A stretch of 64,000 nt of DNA from Alkalicella caledoniensis (GCF_014467015.1 NZ_CP058559.1:806001-870000), one strand, 5' to 3'; counted from the stretch's first letter, positions 53,607 through 62,595 are shown. Notes: generated by a model from the letters alone, not told the origin. Numbers and translations: made by a program.

Positions 53607-53646
53607 AAAAACATCCTCCCTTTTGCACATAAGGGGGGATGTTTTT
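53607..53646. terminator. Bidirectional terminator between small protein gene and ABC permease gene
   Basis: The stem AAAACATCCTCCC / GGGGGGATGTTTTT has T-rich flanks on the plus strand and lies between two converging genes. Confidence 0.8.
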
Positions 53647-53653
53647 ATTTTAT

Positions 53654-54268
53654 CTATAGTTCTTTTTTTCTGTAGATTCTCATGGACAATCCCATGGAGC
53701 TAGCTAATGCAAGTGAAGCTATTAGTGGCAAAGCTTTACCTACAAACTCTATCACTTCAGCAATATTTATCTCATGACTAATATCTAGCTTAGTAAAAAA
53801 GATAAAAATAGCTGCTGGGAGAAAAAACACCAACATCACGAGTATTCTACCTTTTTCTACACCAAACTTAAATTGTATAGGTAGTATCATAGATAAGACA
53901 ACAATACTCAACCCAAATAATGCTAAAATACCTTTAACATTTCCCCCTGCGTCACTTGGCAAAAATTTGTTTAATAAAAATATCAGTACAAGCCCTAAAG
54001 AAGAGCACATTATTCCTAGTAAGTATTTACTTATAACTATTTCCCGTCTACTTATTGGCATGGATAGTCCATATTTATCCCACTGTGCCCGTTCATCAAA
54101 AGCCATGGCTGTTACTGGAACCATGGTACAAAACAAAAATAACATTGTCCCTAACATAGAGGCGTCGCCAGTGGCAAAGGCCATTAGGGAGTAAAATACT
54201 ATGGCAACCATATAAACTTTCCCTTGTTTTCTTAAGTTCATTAAGTCCTTTAAAATAAGCCCCTTCAT
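53654..54268 (-). CDS. ABC-2-type transporter permease
   Basis: This 204-residue protein has about six helices (MVAIVFYSLMAFATGDASML, GTMLFLFCTMVPVTAMAFDER and others). It resembles the ABC-2 permease partners of YtrB/BcrA-type exporters. Its ATG overlaps the stop codon of the ATPase gene by one base. It belongs to a three-gene repressor-ATPase-permease operon, a plan seen in antibiotic- or cell-envelope-responsive exporters. The cargo is unknown. Confidence 0.75.
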   Translation of the reverse strand: MKGLILKDLMNLRKQGKVYMVAIVFYSLMAFATGDASMLGTMLFLFCTMVPVTAMAFDERAQWDKYGLSMPISRREIVISKYLLGIMCSSLGLVLIFLLNKFLPSDAGGNVKGILALFGLSIVVLSMILPIQFKFGVEKGRILVMLVFFLPAAIFIFFTKLDISHEINIAEVIEFVGKALPLIASLALASSMGLSMRIYRKKEL

Positions 54269-55110
54269 TATTTCCCCTCCTTAAGATGAAATAACATAAT
54301 ATCCTCAATACTAGCCTTTTCTATAAGTAAACTATCCTTTACCTTATTTCTATAAACCAGAGCCTCTACTCCAAATTTATGTTTGCGGTACCCCTTAACG
54401 GCAGTGGTATCTATAGCTTTAAATTCCTCTTCTGAGCATTTCAGTACTCCGTAACTGTCCATCAAATCATCCTTTGGCTCAGAAAAAACTAATTTTCCCT
54501 TATGGATAAATGTAATATAATCACAGATTTTTTCTAGATCACTAATTATATGTGAAGATATAAAAATGGAGTTTCTTTCATCTTGGATAAACTCTAAAAA
54601 TACATCAAGGATTTCATCCCTAACTATTGGATCAAGGCCACTGGTAGCTTCGTCTAGAAGAAGAATCTTAGAGTCATGGGCCAGTGCCACAGCTATAGAT
54701 AACTTCATTTTCATTCCCCTTGAATAATCCTTAATAGGTTTTTTCAGTGGGAGGGAAAATTGTTGCATATATTTATTAAATTTCCTTTCATCCCAAGTCC
54801 TATAGATATTTTTCATAATCTTATTTATTTCTTGTTGGGAAAGGTTTTCTGGAAAACAACTTTCATCTAGCACAACTCCAATATGTTCTTTAATGTCTTT
54901 ACCTGCATTGCGTAAATCTTTACCTAACACTTTTATTTCTCCAGTATCTCGGCTGATTAAATCTAAAATAAGCTTTATTGTAGTACTTTTTCCTGCACCA
55001 TTTTCTCCTATAAAACCCATGATGCAACCAGATGGCAGAGTAATATTTAAGTTTTCTAAACTAAATCCATCATATGTTTTACTTAGATTTCTAATTTCCA
55101 AACCATTCAT
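54268..55110 (-). CDS. ABC transporter ATPase, YtrB-like
   Basis: The 280-residue ATPase has Walker A GENGAGKSTTIKLILD (~35), signature YSRGMKMKLSIAVALA (~130), Walker B LLLDEATSGLDP and H-loop SSHIISDLEKICD. The C-terminus carries the ~60-residue extension of the YtrB/BcrA group. It lies between the GntR gene (3-base gap) and the permease gene (1-base overlap). It powers the two-component exporter and is probably repressed by the adjacent GntR protein. Confidence 0.88.
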   Translation of the reverse strand: MNGLEIRNLSKTYDGFSLENLNITLPSGCIMGFIGENGAGKSTTIKLILDLISRDTGEIKVLGKDLRNAGKDIKEHIGVVLDESCFPENLSQQEINKIMKNIYRTWDERKFNKYMQQFSLPLKKPIKDYSRGMKMKLSIAVALAHDSKILLLDEATSGLDPIVRDEILDVFLEFIQDERNSIFISSHIISDLEKICDYITFIHKGKLVFSEPKDDLMDSYGVLKCSEEEFKAIDTTAVKGYRKHKFGVEALVYRNKVKDSLLIEKASIEDIMLFHLKEGK

Positions 55111-55113
55111 CCT

Positions 55114-55488
55114 TTATTCCCCCTTGTAAATAAGTACTAACATTTGTAGTAATTCTTCAAGACTTAAACCACAAACATTAGCTGATTCCACGATATTTTG
55201 CATATGATTTTCAATGTTGCGCAGCTGCTCTTCTTTGATAAAATCAATATTCTTACTTGCGACAAAACTTCCTTTACCGGTAAAAGAGACAATAAACCCG
55301 TCTCTTTCCAGCTCCTCATAGGCTCGTTTTGTAGTGATAACACTTATGCGTAGCTCCTTTGCAAGTAGACGCATGGAGGGTAGGGCGTCCCCATCCTTTA
55401 ATTGTCCTGAGATTATCATATTTTTAATCTGCGAACTAATCTGCTCATAGATGGGCTGACCACTGGAATTGCTAATTATAATATTCAC
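55114..55488 (-). CDS. GntR-family transcriptional repressor, YtrA-like
   Basis: The 124-residue protein has a winged-helix DNA-binding domain (PIYEQISSQIKNMIISGQL, LPSMRLLAKELRISVITTKRAY, GFIVSFTGKGSFVA) and a short helical C-terminal dimerisation tail, the YtrA layout that lacks a ligand domain. I start at GTG 55488 behind AGGTGG; the longer frame upstream runs through the operator and promoter. It heads the operon and very likely binds the perfect palindrome at 55507-55543, giving negative autoregulation. Confidence 0.85.
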   Translation of the reverse strand: MNIIISNSSGQPIYEQISSQIKNMIISGQLKDGDALPSMRLLAKELRISVITTKRAYEELERDGFIVSFTGKGSFVASKNIDFIKEEQLRNIENHMQNIVESANVCGLSLEELLQMLVLIYKGE

Positions 55489-55506
55489 AGTTAACCACCT
55501 TTCAAT

Positions 55507-55543
55507 GGTAATATTGTATATAACCATTATATACAATATTACC
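55507..55543. promoter_or_regulatory. Perfect 17-bp inverted-repeat operator of the GntR operon
   Basis: The arms are 55507-55523 and 55527-55543, each the exact reverse complement of the other with a 3-bp centre. The site sits 20 bp upstream of the GntR start codon and overlaps the promoter -10, as expected for a YtrA-type repressor. Confidence 0.9.
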
Positions 55544-55553
55544 AAAAATGCAA
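55526..55553 (-). promoter_or_regulatory. Promoter of the GntR-ABC operon
   Basis: On the minus strand TTGCAT (55553-55548) and TATAAT (55531-55526) are 16 bp apart. The -10 lies within the inverted repeat, so bound repressor would exclude RNA polymerase. Confidence 0.7.
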
Positions 55554-55614
55554 GTACTTTTTTAAATTTCCTTTTAAGACACATCCTAGCTTCAAAAACA
55601 ACATATGTCTAAAC

Positions 55615-55658
55615 AAAAATACCCCCTTGTAGCAATATTGCTACAAGGGGGTATTTTT
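55615..55658. terminator. Strong bidirectional terminator between MutS-like gene and GntR operon promoter
   Basis: A perfect stem of more than 20 bp (AAAAATACCCCCTTGTAGCA and complement) with a 4-base loop sits downstream of the MutS-like gene. Confidence 0.9.
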
Positions 55659-55690
55659 GACAGTCTTACGCTGCAAGTACCCCTTAACTA

Positions 55691-57355
55691 TTAACTTATT
55701 TCGTTCCATACTCCTCTATCTAAGAAACTCTTAGCCCTATTTTCAGCTTTTGATACAATTTCACTGCTGTATCCCATTATGCTTAAGAGTTTAATGGCAT
55801 TTCTTGTTTCTGCCCTACCTGGGTATAATTTGTAATCAAAAATTATTTCATCCTCGATTATTTCCTCTTGGAAATGATAATTTTCGAACACATTCCTTAA
55901 GATTCTAGTTAGCTCCACATCATGTGTAGCACTTACACATAAACAGTTACTTTTTGCTATAGAGTCTAGGACCTCACTAGATGCTGAGATTCTCTCCACA
56001 GTATTAGTTCCCCGCAATATCTCATCTATAAAGCATAGGGAACTAATACTATTATCTATGCTTTCAATTATCCTCTTCAATGATTTAATCTCCACAATAT
56101 AGTAACTTTCATTACCCATTAGATCATCCTTTAGTGCCATGGAAGTATAAGTTTTAAAATACGAGGACTCATACTCCCTAGCCAGGCAAGTATAAATGGT
56201 TTGAGCCAGTATTGAATTTATAGCTATGGTTTTTAAGAAAGTAGATTTTCCTGAAGCATTGGACCCTGTAACTAAAATAGATTTGTGTATATCACATGAA
56301 TTTGAAACAGGGTTAGTTATAAGTGGATGATATATTTCTTTAAATGCCAATTGTTTACTTTGTTTATGGTTTAACACTGGTTTAGTATAACAGTTTAGGC
56401 TTTTACGATATGAAGCTACAGAAATCAAACTGTCTATGTAACCTAGAAACTCGTAAAGAATCTTTAAAGATTGTTGATTTTTTCCTATTGTATTGTTGAT
56501 TTTTTCAAGCTTTATAACATCTGTTAAGAAGAACATTTTTGTGTATTCCATAAATATATCCATCTCAATCATCCCTTGAGGAAAAGAGAAACCTGATTTC
56601 TTAATACTCTTTAAATTACTTAGTGCCTCCCTAGCTGGATTGAAGTAATTTTTCAACCCTAAATCCAACTTTAGTATACCATTTGCACATTGTATCATAG
56701 AAACTATATAGTTTAGCCTACGCATCTGAAACTCCGTTTCTTTAAACCTTAGTACATGGATTAAAGTGTTCGCTGCAATAGAAGCAAAAAAAACTAAAAT
56801 CGCCAGTGGGTTAACAAAAGATAAACCAATAGATATCAAAGGTATTAAACCCAAAACCCTATAATATATCGACTTATTAGCGTGTGTCCATTTTTGGTTA
56901 AAAAAGTCCGAGGCACATGCACCCCTATCCTTGCCTAATTTGGCAAGATTAAAAGCAACATCTTCCCTTTCCTTTGCCTTTTCTTCAAAGTACTTTATAA
57001 TGCCATCCATATTCCTTAATTGATCCTCTTCAAACAAAGGCTCCCGCAATTTGTTATACAAAAATTCTTCCCCCACAGAAGATTGAGTGTTGTTAATTCT
57101 GCTAAAGACCTCATTCATGTTTAAATCATTCCATGTTATATCATCGATATAAAAACCCTTACTTTCTTTAGTATTTCTAAAGTAGCTAGAGATGGACTCT
57201 AATTCATCTTCACTATACTTTACTTTTTTTTGTTTACCCCATCCTCTTGTTATCTCTTCTCTTAGCTTTCTTAATTTTTTCCTGTGGTTCCATATGTTAA
57301 CTATGAACACTCCTACAACAATGGAAACTAAAATAAATATTCTACTATCTGGCAT
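55691..57355 (-). CDS. MutS-like membrane-associated ATPase
   Basis: The 554-residue protein has an N-terminal membrane helix (FILVSIVVGVFIVNIW) and a helix pair near 165-205, a MutS lever/clamp-like middle region, and a C-terminal MutS ATPase domain: Walker A GSNASGKSTFLKT (~365), CFIDEILRGTNTVERI (Walker B and signature) and SATHDVEL. It lacks the mismatch-binding domain I, so it is not a repair MutS; this short membrane-anchored MutS subfamily occurs in Firmicutes with no known function. It stands alone. Confidence 0.8.
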   Translation of the reverse strand: MPDSRIFILVSIVVGVFIVNIWNHRKKLRKLREEITRGWGKQKKVKYSEDELESISSYFRNTKESKGFYIDDITWNDLNMNEVFSRINNTQSSVGEEFLYNKLREPLFEEDQLRNMDGIIKYFEEKAKEREDVAFNLAKLGKDRGACASDFFNQKWTHANKSIYYRVLGLIPLISIGLSFVNPLAILVFFASIAANTLIHVLRFKETEFQMRRLNYIVSMIQCANGILKLDLGLKNYFNPAREALSNLKSIKKSGFSFPQGMIEMDIFMEYTKMFFLTDVIKLEKINNTIGKNQQSLKILYEFLGYIDSLISVASYRKSLNCYTKPVLNHKQSKQLAFKEIYHPLITNPVSNSCDIHKSILVTGSNASGKSTFLKTIAINSILAQTIYTCLAREYESSYFKTYTSMALKDDLMGNESYYIVEIKSLKRIIESIDNSISSLCFIDEILRGTNTVERISASSEVLDSIAKSNCLCVSATHDVELTRILRNVFENYHFQEEIIEDEIIFDYKLYPGRAETRNAIKLLSIMGYSSEIVSKAENRAKSFLDRGVWNEIS

Positions 57356-57515
57356 AAGAGCTTTATCCCCCTATTTGATTTTATATTTTAATTCATTCCA
57401 ATCCCATTTACTCATCCTATCTGCAAAGCACCCACCGGGTAACTCCCATGGGTATAGTAATTCTTTAATTAAAGACTAATCCCTTCTATATCATAAAATT
57501 ATTAATAAAAAATTA

Positions 57516-57550
57516 ATACCCATCGGCTTGACCAAAAGTCCGATGGGTAT
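57516..57550 (-). terminator. Terminator of the ROK kinase gene
   Basis: The stem ATACCCATCGG / CCGATGGGTAT is followed by a TTAATTTTTT tract on the minus strand, 14 bases after the stop codon. Confidence 0.85.
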
Positions 57551-57564
57551 CTTATCACTTGAGT

Positions 57565-58422
57565 TTACAAACTGTTTTTCGCTAAAAGTAACCCTCCAGT
57601 TATTCCTGCATTATCTCCTAATGTAGGGGTAACTATATAAGAATCTGCATCAGGTACTTCAACGTATTTTGCAAGTAATGTAGTAAACTGTTCTTTTACT
57701 AGGTCAAGGATTTGAGGTTGATGCATTACTCCTCCACCTATGATAATTTTTTCTGGTCTAAGTATTAGTGTATAGCTCACACAGGCTTGTGCCAGGTAGC
57801 TGGCCAATATCTCCCAAATTTTGTGGTCTGTCTCAAGCTCTTGGGCTTTTACACCATATCTTTTCTCTATAGATGGTCCTGAAGCTAGGCCTTCTAAACA
57901 GTCACCATGGTAAGGACATACACCTTCAAAATCATCTTGGGGATGTTTCTTTATTAAGATATGTCCCATCTCGGGGTGCCCAAATCCACCTATGAAGTTA
58001 CCGTTGAATATAGCCCCACCACCTATTCCAGTACCAATTGTCAAGTATAGGCAACTATCATTATCAACAGCACCACCTACTTCATACTCTCCTAGACATG
58101 CTGCATTCACATCTGTTGTCCAACCTATGGGTATATTATAATGCTCTTTCATTTTTCCCAGGAAATTAAAATTGTTCCACCCCTTTTTAGGAGTAGTGGT
58201 TATGTAACCGTAGGTAGGAGACTTTTCCACAATATCAATGGGGCCAAATGAGCCAATACCTATGGCTTTTATGTCATTATATGTATCGAAAAACTCAAAT
58301 ATCTTCTCCAAAACCTCTTCAGGTGTCGTGGTTGGAAAAGATACCCTCTCAAAAATCTTTAACTCTTCATCACTAACTGCACAGACAAACTTAGTACCAC
58401 CAGCTTCAATAGCACCAAACAT
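57565..58422 (-). CDS. ROK-family sugar kinase, fructokinase-like
   Basis: The 285-residue ROK kinase has N-terminal phosphate loop GAIEAGGTKFVCAV, catalytic region LTIGTGIGGGAIFNG and zinc-binding GHPEMGHILI plus CPYHGDCLEGLASGPS. This motif combination is closest to fructokinases (ScrK/GmuE type), and glucokinase is a less likely reading. It phosphorylates a hexose in the cytosol with ATP. Start ATG 58422 follows GGGGAGGG; the longer upstream frame lacks a ribosome binding site. It stands alone and begins about 165 bases from structured element 2. Confidence 0.85.
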   Translation of the reverse strand: MFGAIEAGGTKFVCAVSDEELKIFERVSFPTTTPEEVLEKIFEFFDTYNDIKAIGIGSFGPIDIVEKSPTYGYITTTPKKGWNNFNFLGKMKEHYNIPIGWTTDVNAACLGEYEVGGAVDNDSCLYLTIGTGIGGGAIFNGNFIGGFGHPEMGHILIKKHPQDDFEGVCPYHGDCLEGLASGPSIEKRYGVKAQELETDHKIWEILASYLAQACVSYTLILRPEKIIIGGGVMHQPQILDLVKEQFTTLLAKYVEVPDADSYIVTPTLGDNAGITGGLLLAKNSL

Positions 58423-58518
58423 GATAAACCCTCCCCTTTTTGTTTTGTAATTTATTATATCAAAATATTGATAAAGATAAAACAAATTCAAGTTCTAAAA
58501 CACTAACAGATTACGCCG

Positions 58519-58551
58519 TAGACATTAACAGATTACGCGTATTACTCGGAC
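58519..58551. repeat. Direct repeat A flanking structured element 2
   Basis: TAGACATTAA and ATTACTCGGAC occur here at the same 12-base separation as in 58874-58906, so the 33-bp segments match at both ends but not in the middle. It is a degraded copy of the thrS terminator region. Confidence 0.5.
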
Positions 58552-58586
58552 CTGACCGTTTGGGAATACCTTCTTATTAACTTTCA

Positions 58587-58833
58587 GACAAAGTCGTAGA
58601 CCCTCGAATGGGCATATTGACTTAAGCAGTATCATTAACTTGAGGAGTAAGGTTTAAGAGGTTTTTGGCTAAGTGGAAGAAGGGGCGAAGAACAGGACGT
58701 TCTGAGATCTCCTTTGAGCCATGGACGGCGAATTGGAGATGTCCCCTTCTGGAGCATAGACAAAAGACCTTAAACCTCGACGCAGAGTTTGTACTGTGTA
58801 GATCAATATGCAACATTCTTAAACGACTTTGTC
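58587..58833 (+). ncRNA. Large structured RNA-like element, copy 2
   Basis: Same architecture as copy 1: base stem 58587-58597/58823-58833, GCATATTGA 58612-58620/58803-58811, AGGTTTAAG paired with CTTAAACCT, AGAAGGGG paired with CCCCTTCT, a hairpin 58689-58703 with loop AGGAC and a branch around loop ATGGAC (58721-58726). About 65-70% of positions match copy 1, with most helix changes compensated. Like copy 1 it is on the plus strand and points at the terminator of a leftward gene (thrS). No promoter identified. Confidence 0.72.
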
Positions 58834-58873
58834 AGCTTTCAAAATTCGACAGGTATAAATTTTTATACTTTCC

Positions 58874-58906
58874 TAGACATTAAAATAAGCGCCCGATTAC
58901 TCGGAC
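58874..58906. repeat. Direct repeat B flanking structured element 2
   Basis: Right-hand partner of 58519-58551; it overlaps the thrS terminator. Confidence 0.5.
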
Positions 58907-58910
58907 GCTT
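58887..58910 (-). terminator. Terminator of thrS
   Basis: The stem AAGCGTCCGA / TCGGGCGCTT with loop GTAA is followed by ATTTTA on the minus strand, 16 bases after the thrS stop codon. Confidence 0.75.
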
Positions 58911-58926
58911 TGTCTGGTTTATCTCT

Positions 58927-60876
58927 TTATTGATAGTTTAAAACTCTATCTTCAACTTCTTTTCTGATGATATTCTTGTAGTCCTCTATGGACATTTGCC
59001 CTAGATCACCAGCTGTACGGCTTCTAACTGCTACTAGGTTGTCTTCTACTTCTTTTTCACCAACGATTAACATGTATGGTACTTTTTCAAGCTGGGCTTC
59101 GCGGATCTTGTATCCGATTTTTTCTGCCCTATCGTCAAGCTCTACTCTGAATCCAGAACGTTTTAGGGATTTTTCTACATCTTTAGCATAGTCCATGAAG
59201 CGGTCTGATATAGGTAGTACTTTAACTTGAACAGGAGCTAACCATGTTGGAAATTTACCTGCATATTTTTCAATAAGCATAGCAAGAGTTCTTTCATAAC
59301 ACCCTATTGAAGTTCTATGGATTATGATAGGACGCTTCTTCTCGCCATCTTTAGCTATATATGTCATGTCAAAGCGTTCTGCTAAAGAAAAATCGATTTG
59401 AACAGTAATAATTGAGTCTTCCTTACCATGCACATTTTTGAATTGGATATCTAGTTTTGGACCGTAGAAAGCCGCTTCTCCATCTGCTTCGACATATTCT
59501 AATCCAAGGCTATCTAAAATGTCACGCATGGTATCTTGAGTTTGTTCCCACTGCTCAGGATCGCCAACATATTTGGACTTATTGTTTGGATCCCACTTTG
59601 AGAAGCGGTAGGAAACGTCATCAATAATACCTAGTGTAGTCATCATATAATTGATTAAATCTACAACACCTTTGAATTCGTCTTCTAGTTGTTCTGGAGT
59701 CACCATTAAATGGCCTTCAGATATGGTAAACTGCCTTACACGTATAAGTCCATGCATCTCTCCTGATGACTCATTTCTAAACAGTGTGGAAGTCTCTGCT
59801 AACCTCATTGGAAGATCACGATAACTTCTTTGTTTTTGCTTATAAACATAGAACTGGAATGGGCAAGTCATAGGTCTAAGTGCTAAAGCATTATCTTCCT
59901 CTTCACCCTCTGGAATTACAAACATACCTTCACGGTATAGGTTCCAGTGACCAGATATCTTGTATAAATCTGATTTTGCCATTAGTGGAGTCTTAGTTAA
60001 CTGATAACCCCTTGACTCTTCTTCATCTTCCACAAAACGCTGTAAAATTTGAAGTACCTTTGCACCCTTTGGCATCATAAGTGGAAGTCCTTGACCTATA
60101 ACGTCTACTGAAGTAAACAACTCAAGTTCACGGCCAACCTTATTGTGGTCACGTTTTTTAGCTTCCTCTAACATTGCCAGATGCTCTTCTAAGTGAGACT
60201 TTTTAGGGAAAGTTACACCATATATCCTTTGAAGCATCTTGTTTTTCTCATCCCCGCGCCAGTATGCACCTGTTGCGCTTAGAAGTTTAATACCTTTTAC
60301 TCCTTCAGTTGACAATAAATGGGGACCTGCACAAAGGTCAGTAAATTCACCTTGCTTATAAAAGCTTATAACTTCACCTTCAGGTAGTTCTTCGATAAGT
60401 TCAACCTTATAGTCTTCTCCCTGTTGTTTACAAAAAGCAATGGCCTCATCCTTAGGTAGCTCAAAGCGCTCAATCCCTTGTTTCTCACTTACTATTTTCG
60501 CCATTTCTTTTTCGATTTTCTCAAGTTCTTCTGGCCTAAAGGGTTTTTCCACATCAAAGTCATAGTAGAACCCACGGTCTATTGCTGGCCCTATTGCAAG
60601 CTTGGCATTTGGATAAAGCCTTTTAACGGCTTGTGCTAAAATATGTGCTGATGTATGTCTAAAGGTCTCTTTTCCACCTTCATCTTCGAATTTCAAAATA
60701 CTTAGCTCACAATCATTTGTAATTGGTGTACGTAGGTCCACCACTTTTCCATCGATAATTCCAGCCATAGCTTCTTTAGCTAAACGGCCACTGATAGATT
60801 TTGCGACATCTAAAACACTTGATCCCCCTTCAATCTCCCTTACTGATCCATCTTTCAAACTAATTTTGACAGTCAT
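58927..60876 (-). CDS. thrS: Threonyl-tRNA synthetase
   Basis: The 649-residue class II synthetase charges tRNA-Thr. Domains in order: TGS (~1-60, MTVKISLKDGSVREI), editing domain with HTSAHIL and DLCAGPHL metal/editing motifs (~65-240), catalytic core with MTCPFQFYVYK, RNESSGEMHGLIRVRQF and HRTSIGCYERTLAML (~240-535), and the anticodon-binding domain (~540-649, VEKSLKRSGFRVELDD). Start ATG 60876 follows GGAGGTGA. Expression is controlled by a T-box leader with a Thr specifier. Confidence 0.95.
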   Translation of the reverse strand: MTVKISLKDGSVREIEGGSSVLDVAKSISGRLAKEAMAGIIDGKVVDLRTPITNDCELSILKFEDEGGKETFRHTSAHILAQAVKRLYPNAKLAIGPAIDRGFYYDFDVEKPFRPEELEKIEKEMAKIVSEKQGIERFELPKDEAIAFCKQQGEDYKVELIEELPEGEVISFYKQGEFTDLCAGPHLLSTEGVKGIKLLSATGAYWRGDEKNKMLQRIYGVTFPKKSHLEEHLAMLEEAKKRDHNKVGRELELFTSVDVIGQGLPLMMPKGAKVLQILQRFVEDEEESRGYQLTKTPLMAKSDLYKISGHWNLYREGMFVIPEGEEEDNALALRPMTCPFQFYVYKQKQRSYRDLPMRLAETSTLFRNESSGEMHGLIRVRQFTISEGHLMVTPEQLEDEFKGVVDLINYMMTTLGIIDDVSYRFSKWDPNNKSKYVGDPEQWEQTQDTMRDILDSLGLEYVEADGEAAFYGPKLDIQFKNVHGKEDSIITVQIDFSLAERFDMTYIAKDGEKKRPIIIHRTSIGCYERTLAMLIEKYAGKFPTWLAPVQVKVLPISDRFMDYAKDVEKSLKRSGFRVELDDRAEKIGYKIREAQLEKVPYMLIVGEKEVEDNLVAVRSRTAGDLGQMSIEDYKNIIRKEVEDRVLNYQ

Positions 60877-60903
60877 TTCTTTCACCTCCATATAATATAA
60901 AAA

Positions 60904-61165
60904 CAAAAAGACACTCTATCCCTTAATTCAAGGGACGAATGTCTTGATTCGCGGTTCCACCCAAGTTGCCAAAGCTATGCTCTGACCTCTCAAAAAGACT
61001 TATATCGGATCTTACCCGGTACAGTTTCGTAAAAATCACTACTACTGTACTGCTCAGGGTTAGTTTTCACAATTGGACAAACAGTGTTCTTTCAGCCAAG
61101 GAACACCTCTCTAAAAGTTTGCTACCCAATGCTACTCTTCCCTATCATGGCATTAGTAATTTAAT
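60904..61165 (-). promoter_or_regulatory. T-box leader of thrS, specifier ACU (Thr)
   Basis: On the minus strand the conserved T-box GGGTGGAACCGCG lies at 60962-60950, followed by a terminator stem (AAGACA...TGTCTT around CCCTT/AAGGG) and a U run. Stem I carries AGTA, AGAGAG and GGCTGAAAG motifs. After the loop-E GAA, the specifier codon reads ACT at 61064-61062. Uncharged tRNA-Thr would stabilise the antiterminator and switch thrS on. Confidence 0.9.
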
Positions 61166-61342
61166 ATTAACTCAATTATACCCATAAATAGCAAGATGTC
61201 AATAAGTATTAAGAATTTCCCTTAGAAACATAAAGGTTTTAATATAAATATTATGCCCTAATAATAGAAAAAATGCATGTCCGCAAAGCATTATTTTTAT
61301 TGTTAAAAAATTTGCACTATTACTGTTTATCTGATATCCCTA

Positions 61343-61351
61343 TGATATAAT
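61343..61351 (+). promoter_or_regulatory. Extended -10 promoter element of the secreted-protein gene
   Basis: TGATATAAT (TGnTATAAT) with no good -35 hexamer lies about 45 bp before the start of the gene at 61395. Confidence 0.45.
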
Positions 61352-61394
61352 AATAATATAATTATAGTTTAAATGTTAATAAGGGGGGAAAAGG

Positions 61395-62018
61395 GTGAAG
61401 GTATTTAAAAGTTTTGTTTTACTTCTCACTGTATTTTTACTTTTTGCAATGCTGGCAACAGTAGGAAATGGAGCCGCTAAAACTATACCACCTGCGTATT
61501 ATGGCGAGGAATGGACGTTAATATCATCTAAGGTTATACTGCCTATGCAAGCTATTGGTACGAAACACGTGTCAAAAGTTCCAGCAAATAAAGTCATTAA
61601 AGGTGTTAATTCTACTTGGAAAATCTCAGCTGGGGAAAGCATAATGGGTCATATAGTAGATCAATCCTTTCTTATATCAATATCAGGTAAATCTACTTTC
61701 AAAGGACCAAATGACAATGAGTTACTTACAGGTACAAACTTAGAAGCAACTCATGCCTTTATTACAGCAGTCTTTTTTGGAGAGCTAGTAAGCTACACCT
61801 ATAAAGTTGAAAATAAAATTACAGGAGAATTGCGATATGAAACTTATAATGTAATAGCATCTGGAGATATATTGAATTACTATCAAAGGGTCCATGTAGA
61901 TGATAATGGTGTCACCACAATAGAAGATGCTGGAAGAACTAAAACAAGATCATTTGCCACAGAAAAAGAGCTTAAAGAAGTTCTAAACTCAAATAATACA
62001 GATGTAGTTTTTAATTAA
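61395..62018 (+). CDS. Secreted protein of unknown function
   Basis: The 207-residue protein has a signal peptide (MKVFKSFVLLLTVFLLFAML, then ATVGNGAA with a likely Ala-x-Ala cut near residue 28) and an extracytoplasmic domain with mostly beta-strand character (GTKHVSKVPANKVIKGV, SYTYKVENKITGELRYET). No membrane anchor or cell-wall motif. I do not recognise the family. GTG start with AAGGGGGGA upstream. It stands alone with its own terminator. Confidence 0.7.
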   Translation: MKVFKSFVLLLTVFLLFAMLATVGNGAAKTIPPAYYGEEWTLISSKVILPMQAIGTKHVSKVPANKVIKGVNSTWKISAGESIMGHIVDQSFLISISGKSTFKGPNDNELLTGTNLEATHAFITAVFFGELVSYTYKVENKITGELRYETYNVIASGDILNYYQRVHVDDNGVTTIEDAGRTKTRSFATEKELKEVLNSNNTDVVFN

Positions 62019-62022
62019 TTTC

Positions 62023-62065
62023 AAAATGCAGTTGCTCAACTCTCGGCAACTGCATTTATTTTTTT
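62023..62065 (+). terminator. Terminator of the secreted-protein gene
   Basis: The stem AAATGCAGTTGC / GCAACTGCATTT is followed by ATTTTTTT, 5 bases after the stop codon. Confidence 0.85.
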
Positions 62066-62110
62066 CATCATAAATCGCTTAAAATAGGACCGCTTCTTCC
62101 CTTTGAAATT

Positions 62111-62139
62111 AAAAAACCCTTCACTAAAAAGTGAAGGGG
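62111..62139 (-). terminator. Terminator of the first cold-shock gene
   Basis: On the minus strand CCCTTCACT pairs with AGTGAAGGG and is followed by six T residues, 22 bases after the stop codon. Confidence 0.85.
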
Positions 62140-62160
62140 TAAATATTTACCATTAGACTA

Positions 62161-62361
62161 TTAAACTACTGTAATATTTTCTGCTTGAGGGCCTTTAGGG
62201 CCTTGCGCAAGCTTAAAAGTAACTTTTTGACCTTCTTCTAAAGTTTTGAAACCATCAGTGTTGATTTGAGAGAAGTGAGCAAATACATCTGTACCGTCTT
62301 CCCCTGTAATAAAACCAAAACCTTTGTCTGCGTTAAACCATTTTACTGTACCATTCATCAT
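62161..62361 (-). CDS. Cold-shock protein (CspA family), paralogue 1
   Basis: The 66-residue OB-fold protein has both RNA-binding motifs, KGFGFIT (RNP1) and VFAHFS (RNP2). It acts as an RNA chaperone. Start ATG 62361 lies 9 bases after AGGAGG; a longer open frame upstream runs through the leader. It differs at only a few positions from the paralogue 280 bp away, so this is a recent tandem duplication. The leader shares a motif with the second copy. Confidence 0.92.
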   Translation of the reverse strand: MMNGTVKWFNADKGFGFITGEDGTDVFAHFSQINTDGFKTLEEGQKVTFKLAQGPKGPQAENITVV

Positions 62362-62595
62362 AATAAGTAACCTCCTAGTTGTTTTTTCCAAAATCTTTGT
62401 AACTTGGATTTGCAATTAAATTACTGTATATAGGATTATGGCTAATCCATATAATAAAGAATTCTTTGCAAATAGTTGTTTTTAATTCCTATATTTATTT
62501 TGCTCAAATTTTAATAATTCATTTGCAATTAATTAAAATTTCACTACTAATTTTAATTAACACTTTATTTTTTCTATTAACTGAGAAAAAGCATA

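Larger units (their letters stand above)
58423..58926. other. Intergenic region between ROK kinase and thrS, 504 bp
   Basis: It holds a short tandem duplication (TAACAGATTACGC at 58504 and 58526), the flanking direct repeats of structured element 2 (58519-58551 and 58874-58906), the element itself (58587-58833), and the thrS terminator. Two small open frames lie across the structured element (58622-58816 minus, 58665-58883 plus) and I reject both as coding. Confidence 0.6.

Noticed and set aside
58504-58538. Tandem TAACAGATTACGC duplication as a CRISPR or iteron
   Set aside because: Only two units and no further array; a local duplication is sufficient.
58622-58883. Two small open frames (58622-58816 minus, 58665-58883 plus) over structured element 2
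   Set aside because: They overlap on opposite strands, have no ribosome binding sites, and are not kept open in copy 1; the base changes follow helices, not codons.
60966-61187. Plus-strand open frame upstream of thrS
   Set aside because: It lies antisense to the T-box leader, whose conserved motifs explain the sequence.
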